Source of the DNA: Anaerosphaera multitolerans
Lineage (GTDB): Bacteria > Bacillota > Clostridia > Tissierellales > Peptoniphilaceae
Length of the DNA stretch: 64,000 nt
Direction of reading: 5' to 3'
Assembly (NCBI RefSeq): GCF_004006535.1
Contig: NZ_RLIH01000003.1
Span: forward strand, 124,001-188,000
Under the pieces are notes generated by a model. The model was not told the DNA's origin and did not search any database. It saw only the letters and a list, made by a program, of their open reading frames with translations. Below, piece by piece: positions 35,402 to 45,843 of this stretch. The translations under genes and the position numbers were made by a program. The first letter of the stretch is position 1; each line of letters starts with the position of its first letter.

Positions 35402-37192
35402 TTATTGAGAAAGATTCAGTTTTTCATTTATTGCATTGAGTTCACTTATTAAAGACTCCAATTTCAAAAGATCTTCTTTAGCTAAATTTCCATTATCAAA
35501 TTTTTTAATTTCATTTAATAAATCTTTTTTTTCATTTTCTAAATCATCTTTTCTCAACGTGCTAATAAGTTCTCTCATCACTTGATGTGAATTATAATTG
35601 TCAATATCTATGTTTCCTAACTCATAAATAAAAGCTTCATCTATTATGTTTTTATCTTTTAAACTCTGTAAAAAAACTTTTTCATCATACTTCTCAGTTT
35701 TATACTGCTCTATTAATTCTTCATATATAATTCTATAATTTATATTTTTAAATTCGTAGGCCATTAAATTTTCACTTAAAAATCTATATTCATCTTCTCC
35801 CATTATTGAATACTTTATTAAAAGCAACTCCGCTTTCTTTCTGGCGTCCTCTAATAATACTTTTTTAATTTCCTTTTGAGGTACTATCTTTTTTTCAATC
35901 TTATTGGACTTTCTTCTATAAAGTTGTCTAATATAACTATTAATAGCTTCCTTAGAAACGGAATATTCACGAGCTATTTTATCCGTATAAACATCTCTTT
36001 CAATGGGATTCTTCACTCTTGACAAGACCTGTGCAACTTCACTGGTAAATCCGGTAAGACCTTCTGAGGACTCCAAATTATAATTTTCTTTGATTTTTAA
36101 AATCTTATAATCAAAATAGGATAGACTTTTTTTCATCTCCAATTCAAAATTTAATTTCCCAAATTTGGAAAGGTAATCATCAGGATCTAAATTATCGGGT
36201 AAAATAATAATTTTAGGACTAATGTTCTCATTAATCAATATATCTATAGCCCTGCTTGTCGCTTTAGCTCCAGCTGAATCTCCATCATAACATATATATA
36301 TTTCCTTTCCATACCTTTTTAAAATTTTACTTTGGGATTGTGTAAGTGATGTCCCAAGACTGGCCACACTATAATTTATACCACTTTTATACAGGGATAT
36401 AACATCCATATAGCCCTCTACCAGTATAATAGCCTCTCTATCCGACTCCGAAGCAATTATATTTAAACCGAAAAGATTTTCTCCCTTGTTAAACACAATT
36501 GTATCTCTTGTATTTAAATACTTTGGAAGTGTATCATCTAGGACTCTTCCCCCAAAACCTATAACTCTCTTTTGAGTGTCAATAATTGGAAACATTATCC
36601 TATTTCTAAATCTGTCAATATAGTTTCCCTTTTTAGTTTTTGTAGTTAAATTAAATTCTTCCAACTCTTCATCAGTAAAATCTTTTGCTCTTAGGTATTT
36701 ATATAGACCATCCCACTCATTGGGTGCATAACCTATTCCAAATTTTTTAATTACATCCACATTTATATTTCTATTAATTAAATAATTAAAAGCAATTTTA
36801 GATTCACTTAATTTCTCCAAATAATACTTTGCTGCTTCTCTATTGGCAAGATAAGCTCTTTTTTTCTTATCACCTAAGCTATTATTATATTTACCCTCTT
36901 TTAAAGGAACATTGTACTTTTCTGCTAAAAATTTAACAGCTTCTCTAAAACCCAGGTTTTCTCTTTTCATTATAAAGGTAATTTGATCTCCTCCGACACC
37001 ACAACCAAAACAATGAAAAATCCCCTTACTTGGCGACACAGAAAAAGAAGGGGTCTTCTCCCCATGAAATGGACACAACCCCATATAATTAGCTCCGCTT
37101 TTCTTTAAATTTACGTAACTAGAGATTACATCAACTATATCTGCTCTGTCTCTAATTTCATTTAAAGTATCTTCATCTATAATGTAAGACAT
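35402..37192 (-). CDS. dnaG: DNA primase DnaG
   Basis: DnaG makes RNA primers on the lagging strand. The 596-residue protein has the CHC2 zinc ribbon (Cys40, His43, Cys61, Cys64), the TOPRIM catalytic core with VEGYMDV (about 250-340) and acidic DGDSAG, and a C-terminal DnaB-binding helical domain from about 430. Start ATG follows AGGTGA. It is followed by rpoD and preceded by the dNTPase gene at 9 bases. Confidence 0.97.
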   Translation of the reverse strand: MSYIIDEDTLNEIRDRADIVDVISSYVNLKKSGANYMGLCPFHGEKTPSFSVSPSKGIFHCFGCGVGGDQITFIMKRENLGFREAVKFLAEKYNVPLKEGKYNNSLGDKKKRAYLANREAAKYYLEKLSESKIAFNYLINRNINVDVIKKFGIGYAPNEWDGLYKYLRAKDFTDEELEEFNLTTKTKKGNYIDRFRNRIMFPIIDTQKRVIGFGGRVLDDTLPKYLNTRDTIVFNKGENLFGLNIIASESDREAIILVEGYMDVISLYKSGINYSVASLGTSLTQSQSKILKRYGKEIYICYDGDSAGAKATSRAIDILINENISPKIIILPDNLDPDDYLSKFGKLNFELEMKKSLSYFDYKILKIKENYNLESSEGLTGFTSEVAQVLSRVKNPIERDVYTDKIAREYSVSKEAINSYIRQLYRRKSNKIEKKIVPQKEIKKVLLEDARKKAELLLIKYSIMGEDEYRFLSENLMAYEFKNINYRIIYEELIEQYKTEKYDEKVFLQSLKDKNIIDEAFIYELGNIDIDNYNSHQVMRELISTLRKDDLENEKKDLLNEIKKFDNGNLAKEDLLKLESLISELNAINEKLNLSQ

Positions 37193-37200
37193 AAAATCAC

Positions 37201-38214
37201 CTACTTACTCCATCCCTTAGGTATATAAATGGATTTATATAAGTTTATCACATATATATCTGTCATTCCGGCAATATAGTCACAAATAATATCTTCCTTA
37301 GTGTGTTCAATATTATTATAAACTTTTAAATTTTCCTTTGGAATTTTATCAATATTCTTTTTATAATATGAAAAAAGCGAACTGATTAAATGTAATATTT
37401 TATCATCTTCTGATTTGACAGTACTATTATTGTATACCCTTTCAAACATAAATTGACGCAATTTTAAAGTTGCATCTCCAACTGTTTTTCCCATTTTTAT
37501 AAAATCCTTATGATAACTTTCCTTTACCAGGGAATTTATCATGGTGTTAATTCTCTGAGAATGGTCTTTTCCTAAAATTTCTACAAGTTCTTTAGGCAAG
37601 TCCTCAATACTTATAATACCAGCTCTAATAGCATCGTCAATATCATGATTTATATAAGCTATTCTATCAGCATACTTTAAAATTTGACCTTCCAATGTAC
37701 TGGCATTTGCACATCCACTGTGATTTAAAATTCCGTCTCTTACTTCATAGGTTAAATTTAGACCTATACGATTACTGTCAATTTCTAAAAAGTCCACAAC
37801 TCTAAGAGATTGGACATTATGCTTAAAACCCTTTGGATTTAATTCATTTAAAATTTTCTCTCCACTATGCCCAAAGGGTGTATGACCTAAATCATGACCG
37901 AGGGCCATAGCTTCAATTAAATCTTCATTTAATTCCAAAGCCCTTGCAATAGTTCTTCCAATTTGTGATACTTCCAAAGTATGAGTTAGTCTCGTTCTAA
38001 AGTGATCTCCTTCCGGTGAAATAAAAACCTGAGTTTTGTGTTTCAACCTTCTAAAAGACTTTGAATGCAGTATTCTATCTCTATCTCTTTGAAATTCAGT
38101 TCTTAAATTACATTTTTCCTCGCTTACTTTTCTTCCCTTTGTAGTATCAGAAAAGCTTGCACTTTTAAACAAAATTTTATGTTCCAATTGCTCGCGAATT
38201 TCACGTTGAACCAT
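37201..38214 (-). CDS. dgt: dGTPase-like HD-domain dNTP triphosphohydrolase
   Basis: The 337-residue protein is an HD-domain deoxynucleotide triphosphohydrolase of the dGTPase type. Metal residues lie in HRLKHKTQVF, RLTHTLEVSQIG and ALGHDLGHTPFGHSGEK (HD at about 115-116). Start ATG follows AGGAAGTG. It sits between ppsR and dnaG, as in many clostridia. The preferred nucleotide is unknown. Confidence 0.92.
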   Translation of the reverse strand: MVQREIREQLEHKILFKSASFSDTTKGRKVSEEKCNLRTEFQRDRDRILHSKSFRRLKHKTQVFISPEGDHFRTRLTHTLEVSQIGRTIARALELNEDLIEAMALGHDLGHTPFGHSGEKILNELNPKGFKHNVQSLRVVDFLEIDSNRIGLNLTYEVRDGILNHSGCANASTLEGQILKYADRIAYINHDIDDAIRAGIISIEDLPKELVEILGKDHSQRINTMINSLVKESYHKDFIKMGKTVGDATLKLRQFMFERVYNNSTVKSEDDKILHLISSLFSYYKKNIDKIPKENLKVYNNIEHTKEDIICDYIAGMTDIYVINLYKSIYIPKGWSK

Positions 38215-38225
38215 TTCATCACTTC

Positions 38226-39044
38226 CTAAGAAAATGTTCCCTCAATATGTTCAATTATAATTTCTGCTGTTTCCTCAATTGCCCTACTTGTAACATCTAT
38301 TACTATACAGCCCAATTCCTCCATAATTTGCTTCGAATACTTTAATTCCTCTTTTATTCTGTCAATATGAGCATATTTTGCCCCACTTGAAAGACCGAGA
38401 GCCTTTAGCCTCTCTTCTCTAATGGAAATGAGCTTTTCCGGATTACAGGTTAAACCGATAACTTTTCTAACGTCTTTTTCATACACTTCATCAGGTACAG
38501 GAACTTCCGGTACCAACGGTATATTTGCAACTTTATAATTTTTGTTAGCCAAGTACATTGAAAGCGGCGTCTTTGAAGTTCTAGAAATACCCACTAAACA
38601 CAAATCAGCTTTTTTTACTCCGCGAGGATCCTTTCCATCATCATACTTAACGGCAAATTCAATAGCCTCTACCTTTTTAAAGTAATTATCGTCTAATCGT
38701 CTTATTAAACCCGGTTCTCTTAGAGGAGGATATCCCAAGATTTCTTCAATTTGGTCCATTGGAGAACCCATTACATCTACAGTATGTAGATTAAGTTCCT
38801 CTGTCTTTTTTCTAATGAAGTCTCTCGTGCTTTGAACTACATTAGTGTATATTACCAAACTTTTAGGCGTTTGCGCCGCCTCTTCAAGTATAGGTTCAAT
38901 TTGCTCAATACTGTTGTGATATGGATATCTTTTTATTTCAAAATTTTCTGATTCAAATTGTCTAATGCTACCCTTGGCAATAAGTTCACCAGTTTCTCCA
39001 ATGGAGTCGGAAATTACATATATATTCATTGTACTATCAGTCAT
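38226..39044 (-). CDS. Pyruvate phosphate dikinase regulatory kinase/phosphatase (PpsR family)
   Basis: The 272-residue protein belongs to the DUF299/PpsR family that phosphorylates and dephosphorylates pyruvate phosphate dikinase or PEP synthase. The P-loop-like GISRTSKTPLSMYLAN (about 147-162) and the N-terminal YVISDSIGETGE mark the family. ATG 39044, with GGAGG upstream, replaces an earlier start at 39056. Its neighbour is ccpN, the pair known from Bacillus (ccpN-yqfL). The target gene is not in this window. Confidence 0.93.
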   Translation of the reverse strand: MTDSTMNIYVISDSIGETGELIAKGSIRQFESENFEIKRYPYHNSIEQIEPILEEAAQTPKSLVIYTNVVQSTRDFIRKKTEELNLHTVDVMGSPMDQIEEILGYPPLREPGLIRRLDDNYFKKVEAIEFAVKYDDGKDPRGVKKADLCLVGISRTSKTPLSMYLANKNYKVANIPLVPEVPVPDEVYEKDVRKVIGLTCNPEKLISIREERLKALGLSSGAKYAHIDRIKEELKYSKQIMEELGCIVIDVTSRAIEETAEIIIEHIEGTFS

Positions 39045-39055
39045 GATTACCTCCA

Positions 39056-39688
39056 TTAAAAATTCTCTCTAGCAAGCTCTACAAAAATCCTATTTACATT
39101 GGTCTTCGTAAATCTCCCCACAACTTTTAACTTTTTTAAATCCTCATCTACAACTCTCACCACCGGAAGGGAATCAACTCCCTTATCCTCAATTTTTATA
39201 GCCGCATCAAGTACGCTGTCTTCTTCCGTTACACAGACTATATTAGGCATACGAGTCATTATCAATCCAATTGGAGTGTTGTTTAAATCCATTTTTCCCA
39301 TAGCCGTTCTCAAGAGATCCTTTCTGGAAACCACTCCAGCTAAAAATCCATCATTAGTTATAAAAACCGAACTCATATCTTCCAAAAAAAGTCCCACTAT
39401 TACGTCGTAAATACTGCTATTTTCATCCATTACTATTGGAAGGGACATTGTGTCCTTTACTTTTATACTGCTTACTTTCTTAGAAAATACAGTCATTCCT
39501 GATTTCCCTGTATAAAAATAACCTACCTTAGGTCTAGCTCCCAATATATTTAACATAGTAAGTATTGTTAAATCAGGTCTAATAGTCGCTCTGGAAAGTG
39601 ATAATTTACCGGCAATTTCATCTCCTGTTATTGGCCCAAATTCCTTTACAATCTCAATTATTTTAATTTGTCTCTTAGTAAATTCCAA
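39056..39688 (-). CDS. ccpN: CcpN-like transcription regulator (HTH + CBS pair)
   Basis: The 210-residue protein has an N-terminal winged helix (GEIAGKLSLSRATIRPDLT-like, about 21-40) and two CBS domains (about 73-205) that in Bacillus CcpN sense ATP/ADP and repress gluconeogenic genes. The start is TTG at 39688 behind GGTGA. It follows glyS by 12 bases. The pairing with PpsR suggests shared control of pyruvate/PEP flux; the regulon here is unknown. Confidence 0.92.
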   Translation of the reverse strand: MEFTKRQIKIIEIVKEFGPITGDEIAGKLSLSRATIRPDLTILTMLNILGARPKVGYFYTGKSGMTVFSKKVSSIKVKDTMSLPIVMDENSSIYDVIVGLFLEDMSSVFITNDGFLAGVVSRKDLLRTAMGKMDLNNTPIGLIMTRMPNIVCVTEEDSVLDAAIKIEDKGVDSLPVVRVVDEDLKKLKVVGRFTKTNVNRIFVELARENF

Positions 39689-39700
39689 TTTTTCACCAAC

Positions 39701-41776
39701 TTAACTTGTAACTATTTTTTCAACATCAAAAATTCTATTTGCTATATCATCTACTTCCTTAATTAAAGCTAATCTATTATTCTTTATTTTTTCATCTTCA
39801 ACTAATATCATTATATTGTCAAAGAAATTATTTATAGGAGACACTAGTTCATTGAGATTATCCAAAGCTAAATTATATTGCCCTTGGTTTATTTTTTCAG
39901 TTACCTTTGGCAATATTTCAGATTTCGCCTTAAATAATTCCTTCTCTTCTTTTTCAAGTAACAACTCTTCCTTTAAAACTCCATCTTCAAAGTTTTTAGA
40001 AATATTATGCACTCTAACTAGAGCATCTACTAAATCATCTCTATCCACTGAAAAATATTCGTTTAATATTAGTGATTTTTCAAATATATCAACTATAGTG
40101 CTTTCTTCCGAATTTATTATTGAGTCAATAATGTCGTATCTAATATTGCGCTCCTGAAGCATGGTCTTTATTCTTCCTCTAAAGAATTCCAATATACTAT
40201 CCTTTACTTTACCACTGTCAAAGGCAAGTTCTTTATCTTCAATATATATATACATTGAGTAGTCAATAATTTCATCTAGAGAAAGTTCCCATTTGTTATC
40301 TTCAATTATATTTATAATACCTATGGCGCTTCTTCTAAGTCCAAAGGGATCCTGAGACCCTGTCGGTATTAAATCTATGGAAAATAATCCCACAATAGTA
40401 TCTAACTTATCTGCAATTGCCAAAATTGAACCTGTCGTTGATTTTGGTAGTTCATCATGAGAATATCTAGGCAGATATTGTTCAAATATAGCTTGACACA
40501 CTATATCGGATTCCCCCGACTTCTCGGCGTAAATTGAACCCATTCTACCTTGAAGCTCTGTAAATTCCTGAACCATTTTAGTAGTTAAATCAGCCTTGGA
40601 CAATTTAGATGCTCTCTTTAAAGTTTCAAAGGCTTCATTGGCAATCTCAAGATCCTGACCTATCTTTTCAGACAGTTTTCCTATTCTAATGGACTTATCA
40701 TACATAGTTCCCAATTTATCTTGAAACATAACTCCCTTTAAAGCATCTATATAATCTTCAAGAGGTTTTGAAATATCTTCATTATAAAAGAATTTAGCAT
40801 CTTCCAATCTTGCATCAAGAACCTTTTCATTTCCTGCCACAACGATTTCTTTATAGTCGTCATTTCCATTTCTTATGGTGATAAAATAAGGCAGCAATTC
40901 CCCATTTGAATCATAAACAGGCATATATCTTTGATGGTCTCTCATAGGAGTGGTAATTACCTCTTTAGGTAATTGAAGATATTCTTCCTTAATACTTCCC
41001 ACAATTGGATTTGGATACTCTACAATGTAGGTAAGTTCCTCTAATAAAGCAGGATCTTCATGAATTTCTCCACCAAGAGATCTTGCAAGTTTTTTGGAAT
41101 CGTATTTTATAATTTCTTTTCTTTCTTCCTGATTTAAAATTACAAAATTTTCTTTTAATTTAGCTTCATAATTATCCACACTGTCAATTACTATATTTGA
41201 CTTTCCTAAAAATCTATGACCTCTTGTAACATTTGATACAGGAATATTTTCAAAATCAAACTCCACTACTTCATCATTTAATAAAGAAACTATCCATCTA
41301 ATCGGTCTTGCAAACTTAATGTTTTTTCCTCCCCATTTCATGTTTTTAGGGAAGTTAATGGATTTTATTAACTCTGCTGCATTTTTATTTATAATATTTG
41401 CAAAAGATTCACCTTTTTTATGAATATTTGCATATACATATTCTTCATTTTTAAATTCTTTAAAAACTATATCCTCTAAGTTAACCCCTTGTCCTTTCAT
41501 AAAGCCAAGTAGAGGTTTAGTAGGATTTCCCTCCTCATCAAAGGAAAGTTTTTTAGAAGGTCCCTTTACTTCAAGATTTATATCTTCTTGGTACAATTTT
41601 ACATCGTCTATAATTAAACTTAAACGACGAGGTGTTGCATAAACTTCAAGTTCTTTAAAGTCAATTTGATTTTCCTTTAAAAGTTTTTCTGCCTTCTGTT
41701 TTAATTGTTCTATTGCAAGTTCTACAAATCTTGCAGGAAGTTCTTCAACTCCAATTTCAAGTAAGTATTTATTCAT
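39701..41776 (-). CDS. glyS: Glycyl-tRNA synthetase beta subunit
   Basis: The 691-residue beta chain of heterotetrameric glycyl-tRNA synthetase. It begins [15 protein letters not shown], with later family blocks [26 protein letters not shown] and the C-terminal anticodon-binding DALVRVHNI. The start overlaps the glyQ end by 8 bases, behind AGGAGG. No T-box leader lies upstream of glyQS. Confidence 0.97.
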   Translation of the reverse strand: MNKYLLEIGVEELPARFVELAIEQLKQKAEKLLKENQIDFKELEVYATPRRLSLIIDDVKLYQEDINLEVKGPSKKLSFDEEGNPTKPLLGFMKGQGVNLEDIVFKEFKNEEYVYANIHKKGESFANIINKNAAELIKSINFPKNMKWGGKNIKFARPIRWIVSLLNDEVVEFDFENIPVSNVTRGHRFLGKSNIVIDSVDNYEAKLKENFVILNQEERKEIIKYDSKKLARSLGGEIHEDPALLEELTYIVEYPNPIVGSIKEEYLQLPKEVITTPMRDHQRYMPVYDSNGELLPYFITIRNGNDDYKEIVVAGNEKVLDARLEDAKFFYNEDISKPLEDYIDALKGVMFQDKLGTMYDKSIRIGKLSEKIGQDLEIANEAFETLKRASKLSKADLTTKMVQEFTELQGRMGSIYAEKSGESDIVCQAIFEQYLPRYSHDELPKSTTGSILAIADKLDTIVGLFSIDLIPTGSQDPFGLRRSAIGIINIIEDNKWELSLDEIIDYSMYIYIEDKELAFDSGKVKDSILEFFRGRIKTMLQERNIRYDIIDSIINSEESTIVDIFEKSLILNEYFSVDRDDLVDALVRVHNISKNFEDGVLKEELLLEKEEKELFKAKSEILPKVTEKINQGQYNLALDNLNELVSPINNFFDNIMILVEDEKIKNNRLALIKEVDDIANRIFDVEKIVTS

Positions 41777-42656
41777 TGTTATTACCTCCTGTCTTTAATA
41801 GAGGAAATCCCATTTCTTCTCTTTCCTTTAAATATTGAAGTGCAACGGCTTTGGCAATATTTCTAACTCTGGAAATATAATTAGTTCTTTCAGAAACAGA
41901 AATAGCACCTCTTGAATCCAATACGTTAAATGCATGTGAACACTTTAAACAGTAGTCATAAGCAGGTAGGACCAATTCGTTTTCTATTATTCTAATTGCT
42001 TCCTTTTCATATATGCTAAAGAGATTTTTAAGCATATCAATATCAGCCAATTCAAAACTATATAGAGAGTTTTCATACTCGGACATTTTAAATACGTCAC
42101 CGTAAGTTAAGTATTCATTCCATTTAATATCATAAACTGAATTTACATCTTGTAAGTACATTGATATTCTCTCCAAGCCATATGTCAATTCCGCAGATTC
42201 CAATTCACAGTTTACACTACCCACTTGTTGAAAATAAGTAAATTGAGTTATTTCCATTCCATCAAGCCAGACTTCCCAACCAAGACCCCAGGCTCCTAAA
42301 GTTGGTGACTCCCAGTTATCCTCAACAAACCTAATATCATGTTTTAAAGGATCAATGCCTATTGCCTCTAAACTCTCAAGATAAAGTTCCTGAATGTTTT
42401 CTGGTGACGGTTTTAAAATTACTTGCATTTGATGGTGCTGGTACAGTCTATTGGGATTTTCTCCATATCTACCATCAGCAGGTCTTCTAGATGGTTCAAC
42501 GTAACACGTCCTCCATGGTTCAGGGCCTAGCGCCTTTAAAAAAGTAGACGGATTCATAGTTCCCGCACCCTTTTCAATATCATAGGGCTGCATTATGACA
42601 CAACCCTTATCTTTCCAATAACTCTGTAAACTCTGTATTAAATCTTGGAAATACAT
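41769..42656 (-). CDS. glyQ: Glycyl-tRNA synthetase alpha subunit
   Basis: The catalytic alpha chain, 295 residues, with the class II core: [41 protein letters not shown], and the active site [22 protein letters not shown]. Start ATG follows AAGGAGG, 14 bases past recO. The usual tRNA-Gly-responsive T-box does not fit in the space, so glyQS seems to be regulated only at operon level. Confidence 0.98.
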   Translation of the reverse strand: MYFQDLIQSLQSYWKDKGCVIMQPYDIEKGAGTMNPSTFLKALGPEPWRTCYVEPSRRPADGRYGENPNRLYQHHQMQVILKPSPENIQELYLESLEAIGIDPLKHDIRFVEDNWESPTLGAWGLGWEVWLDGMEITQFTYFQQVGSVNCELESAELTYGLERISMYLQDVNSVYDIKWNEYLTYGDVFKMSEYENSLYSFELADIDMLKNLFSIYEKEAIRIIENELVLPAYDYCLKCSHAFNVLDSRGAISVSERTNYISRVRNIAKAVALQYLKEREEMGFPLLKTGGNNNE

Positions 42657-42670
42657 TTGTCTCCTCCTTA

Positions 42671-43369
42671 TTATATTAATGAAAGCGAATTAAACTCGCT
42701 AATATCAAGATTGTACTTTATATATTCTAATAAAATATTTTGTAAATTAATTAATTCTTTGGAATTCTCTTCTTTTATTTCATCTAAAGAAGTATATAAT
42801 AATTTTTTTAAATAGTAAATATCTTTCTTGGTCACAAAGTATGTTTTTTCCTTGTACACACTTGGTTTTTCAACTATGCCTCCATCTAGTATGGAAAAGA
42901 CATTTTCATCATATTCCCTAAGTATGGGACGGTATCCCAAAAAAGACATATACTTAAGTTCAAAAGCCATTATTAAAGGTAAAATATTATCTTCCTTAGA
43001 GATTAAAGTCAAGGTTTTCTTCAATAAATCAAATACCTTAGTATTCGGTTCTTCGTCTAAGAAAGATTTATCTACTAACTCCAATAGGAAACTTCCCAAA
43101 ATTAAATTTTCATAATTCCTTCGAATTTCAAAATTGGAATTAATTAAAACTGCACCTTCAATATAATAAAAGGACTTCCCTTTTACAATTGTAGCTTTTG
43201 AATTAGTAAATAATTGTGTTGTAGATGTTAAGGAGGATTTGGCTCCCAAGGCTCCTTTAGCTAAAATAGAAACCTTTCCCAACTCTCTAGTAAACACTCT
43301 TAGAATTTTACTTGTTTCTTTATACTTTTGTTCACTAATGACTATTAATTCAGTAACCGTCTTTTTCAT
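42671..43369 (-). CDS. recO: DNA repair protein RecO without zinc cysteines
   Basis: RecO loads RecA on SSB-coated single strands. The 232-residue protein has the N-terminal OB fold (about 5-80, [21 protein letters not shown]) and the C-terminal helical part with LSFLGYRP near 145-152. The family's C-terminal zinc motif (four Cys) is absent: the whole protein contains no cysteine. Start ATG overlaps the era stop as TGATG; a GTG one codon earlier is also possible. The ribosome site is weak, so translational coupling to era is likely. Confidence 0.92.
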   Translation of the reverse strand: MKKTVTELIVISEQKYKETSKILRVFTRELGKVSILAKGALGAKSSLTSTTQLFTNSKATIVKGKSFYYIEGAVLINSNFEIRRNYENLILGSFLLELVDKSFLDEEPNTKVFDLLKKTLTLISKEDNILPLIMAFELKYMSFLGYRPILREYDENVFSILDGGIVEKPSVYKEKTYFVTKKDIYYLKKLLYTSLDEIKEENSKELINLQNILLEYIKYNLDISEFNSLSLI

Positions 43370-44265
43370 CACTTATAACCGAAATACTTTACTTTATTTT
43401 CCTTATCGCGCCAATTTTTTTCCACTTTAACCCATAATTTCAAATTTACTTTCTCATCAAGTAAAATTTCAATTTCTTTTCTTGCACTGGTACCTATTTT
43501 CTTTAACATAGATCCGGCTTTTCCTATTATTATCCCCTTATGGGATTCCCTCTCTACATAAATAGTTGCTTCAATATCCATAATTTTATTATTGCGCTCT
43601 TTCATACTTTCAATGGAAACAGCTACACCGTGAGGTATTTCCTCATTTAAAAATCTTAAGGCCTTTTCTCTGATTATTTCAGCTACTATGAACTTCTCTG
43701 TCTTATCAGTAATCATATCTTCCGGATAAAACATCGGTCCCTCTGACAAGTAACTCTTCAACACCTCCAGATATTCTTCTATACCATCTGCTTTTAATGC
43801 AGAGATTGGAATTATTTCATTGAAAATATTTAACTCATCGTACATTTTAATAAGTTCAAAAAGTTTTTCCTTTTGAATTTCATCTATTTTATTTATTAAA
43901 AGTATTATTGGTTTATTAGGATTCTTCTCCTTGTGCTCAGTTAAAAAGTTTATAATATAACTATCCATTTTCCCGATTTTTTCAGAACAATCTACTAAAT
44001 ATGTTATTACATCAACTTCAGTCAATGTTTCTTCAGAAGTTTTTAACATAAAACTCCCCAGTTTATTCTTTGGTTTCTGAATACCGGGAGTGTCTAAGAA
44101 AATTATCTGAGCTTCTTCATCGGTATAAATGAAAGTTATTCTATCTCTAGTTGTTTGAGGTTTATTGGAAATAGCAGATATTTTTTGACCTATTATGGAA
44201 TTTAAAAGTGTACTTTTACCCACATTTGGTCTCCCGATAATAGTGACATAACCCGATTTAAACAT
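43369..44265 (-). CDS. era: GTPase Era
   Basis: Era binds the 3' end of 16S rRNA and checks 30S maturation. The 298-residue protein has G1 GRPNVGKSTL, G3 DTPGIQ and G4 NKID (about residue 127), and a C-terminal KH domain from about 205 (GIIIGKAGSMLKKIG). Start ATG follows AGAGGTG, overlapping cdd by 8 bases. Confidence 0.97.
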   Translation of the reverse strand: MFKSGYVTIIGRPNVGKSTLLNSIIGQKISAISNKPQTTRDRITFIYTDEEAQIIFLDTPGIQKPKNKLGSFMLKTSEETLTEVDVITYLVDCSEKIGKMDSYIINFLTEHKEKNPNKPIILLINKIDEIQKEKLFELIKMYDELNIFNEIIPISALKADGIEEYLEVLKSYLSEGPMFYPEDMITDKTEKFIVAEIIREKALRFLNEEIPHGVAVSIESMKERNNKIMDIEATIYVERESHKGIIIGKAGSMLKKIGTSARKEIEILLDEKVNLKLWVKVEKNWRDKENKVKYFGYK

Positions 44266-44668
44266 CTTGTTTCACCTCTTTTAAATCTTCTGGTCCAAAA
44301 CTATGAGGAAGCAGATCTTCAAGTTTGTAAACCCTATAATCTTCTGTTGTATTTGCAATTATAATTTCAGGATTTTCCCCAAATTCCCTAATAACCTGTC
44401 TACATACGCCACAGGGATAAGTATAGTCATTGTCTCCCACCACTGCTATTCTCTTTATTTTCCTTTTCCCCTCTGATACGGCTTTAAAAATTGCCGTTCT
44501 CTCTGCGCAATTTGTAGGTGAATAGGAGGCAATTTCAATATTACCGCCACTATAGGTACTCCCGTCTTCCATTTCTACAGCTGCTCCCACCTTAAATTTA
44601 GAATAGGGAGTGTAAGTAGAATTATCTCTTGCATAAATTGCAAGCTCTATTAATTCATTGTATTTCAT
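44258..44668 (-). CDS. cdd: Cytidine deaminase
   Basis: The 136-residue homotetrameric-type enzyme deaminates cytidine and deoxycytidine. Zinc ligands and catalytic Glu lie in NCAERTAIF (Cys and Glu, about 54-57) and PCGVCRQVIREFG (about 88-100). Start ATG follows AGGAG. It sits between the dgkA-PAP2 fusion and era, as in Bacillus. Confidence 0.96.
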   Translation of the reverse strand: MKYNELIELAIYARDNSTYTPYSKFKVGAAVEMEDGSTYSGGNIEIASYSPTNCAERTAIFKAVSEGKRKIKRIAVVGDNDYTYPCGVCRQVIREFGENPEIIIANTTEDYRVYKLEDLLPHSFGPEDLKEVKQDV

Positions 44669-44676
44669 AAATTCTC

Positions 44677-45384
44677 CTAACCTATTACTTTGAAAACTAT
44701 AAAAGCAACTAATATGCCCATAATTGCCCCACTAACAACTTCGCTTATTTTATGAATTCCGCCCTCTATCCGACTTTCTCCAACTAAGAATGCAATGCCA
44801 TAAGCCGCCAATGAAACTAATATATTTTCACTTACAAAAGCTATTATCGTAGCAGCACAAAATGCCAAAGACGTATGGCCTGATATGGCACCACCTTGAA
44901 AGTAAGTTCCACCATTTTTTTTCGCCCAAAGATACTTTCCTCCAACAGTTAATATCAAAACTAATAATATGGATATAAAACTTAAGTGTTGTACTGAATT
45001 TTTCAACTTTACAAGTAGTAAATCTCCCACATTTGACAACCTATCGTAAAAAAGCAAGTATGCCACCACTAATGCATTTACTGCAGATATTAAAACCGCT
45101 CCTGCAGATACATCCTTTACATACTTTGCAATGGGATTGTAATCTTGAACCACTAGGTCCACAGTTCGTTCAATAGCCGTATTTATCATTTCAGCCGTTA
45201 CTACAAAAGTAATTGCAAAAATTAACAACATAAATTCCATTCTAGAAAAATCCATAAACAAACTGATAATTATTATTCCAAGAGCTGCCAAGTAGTGAAA
45301 CTTCATATTTTTTTCCGTTTTTAGGGCGGATATTATCCCCTGTACGGCATAATTAAAAGATGATATAAAGTTACTTTTTTTCAT
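44677..45384 (-). CDS. dgkA-pap2: Fused undecaprenol/diacylglycerol kinase and PAP2 lipid phosphatase
   Basis: The 235-residue polytopic membrane protein joins two opposed lipid enzymes. Residues 1 to about 115 are a DgkA-type kinase with EMINTAIERTVDLV and KYVKDVSAGAVLIS. Residues about 130-235 are a PAP2 phosphatase: FQGGAISGHTS holds the SGH motif and SRIEGGIHKISEVV the SRx5H motif with Glu in place of the usual Asp. In Gram-positives DgkA phosphorylates undecaprenol and PAP2 enzymes dephosphorylate undecaprenyl pyrophosphate, so the fusion could serve carrier-lipid recycling; this is inference. Start ATG follows AGGTGA, overlapping the ybeY stop region by 4 bases or fewer. Confidence 0.93.
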   Translation of the reverse strand: MKKSNFISSFNYAVQGIISALKTEKNMKFHYLAALGIIIISLFMDFSRMEFMLLIFAITFVVTAEMINTAIERTVDLVVQDYNPIAKYVKDVSAGAVLISAVNALVVAYLLFYDRLSNVGDLLLVKLKNSVQHLSFISILLVLILTVGGKYLWAKKNGGTYFQGGAISGHTSLAFCAATIIAFVSENILVSLAAYGIAFLVGESRIEGGIHKISEVVSGAIMGILVAFIVFKVIG

Positions 45385-45388
45385 TTGA

Positions 45389-45835
45389 TCACCTATAAAG
45401 CTCCAACTTGTCCATTACAAGTTTTTCTCTTTCCCTCATTAAGATTTTATCTGATTCTTCTTCGTGGTCATAGCCTAGGAGATGTAAAACTGAATGGACT
45501 GTTAAATAGGAAAGTTCTCTTTCATTTGAATGTCCCAATTCTTCAGCTTGCTCTATTACTCTTTGTGTATTAATTACAACATCGCCTAAAATTCTTTCCT
45601 CTAATTGAAACTCATCATCTATAGGAAAGGATAAAACGTCTGTTGAGCTGTCAACACCTCTAAACTCCCTGTTTAATTTATGAATTTCATCACTATTAAC
45701 AAAGGAAACACTTACCATTATATTATCTTCTAAATCCTCAACTTCCACTACAGCTTTAATGGAGTTTTTAACAAGTTCAATTAAATACTCATCAATAAAA
45801 ATTTCATCTTGTCTGTTGTCAAATAGAACATTCAT
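45389..45835 (-). CDS. ybeY: Endoribonuclease YbeY
   Basis: YbeY is the zinc RNase that processes 16S rRNA 3' ends and controls ribosome quality. The 148-residue protein ends with the zinc motif LTVHSVLHLLGYDHEEES (His at about 118, 122 and 128). ATG 45835 lies 12 bases after the AAAGG site; a GTG at 45844 is also possible but sits too near that site. The pair phoH-ybeY is conserved. Confidence 0.95.
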   Translation of the reverse strand: MNVLFDNRQDEIFIDEYLIELVKNSIKAVVEVEDLEDNIMVSVSFVNSDEIHKLNREFRGVDSSTDVLSFPIDDEFQLEERILGDVVINTQRVIEQAEELGHSNERELSYLTVHSVLHLLGYDHEEESDKILMREREKLVMDKLELYR

Positions 45836-45843
45836 ATCTTTCA

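Noticed and set aside
42657-42670. T-box leader of glyQS
   Set aside because: Only 14 bases lie between recO and glyQ, too few for any leader.
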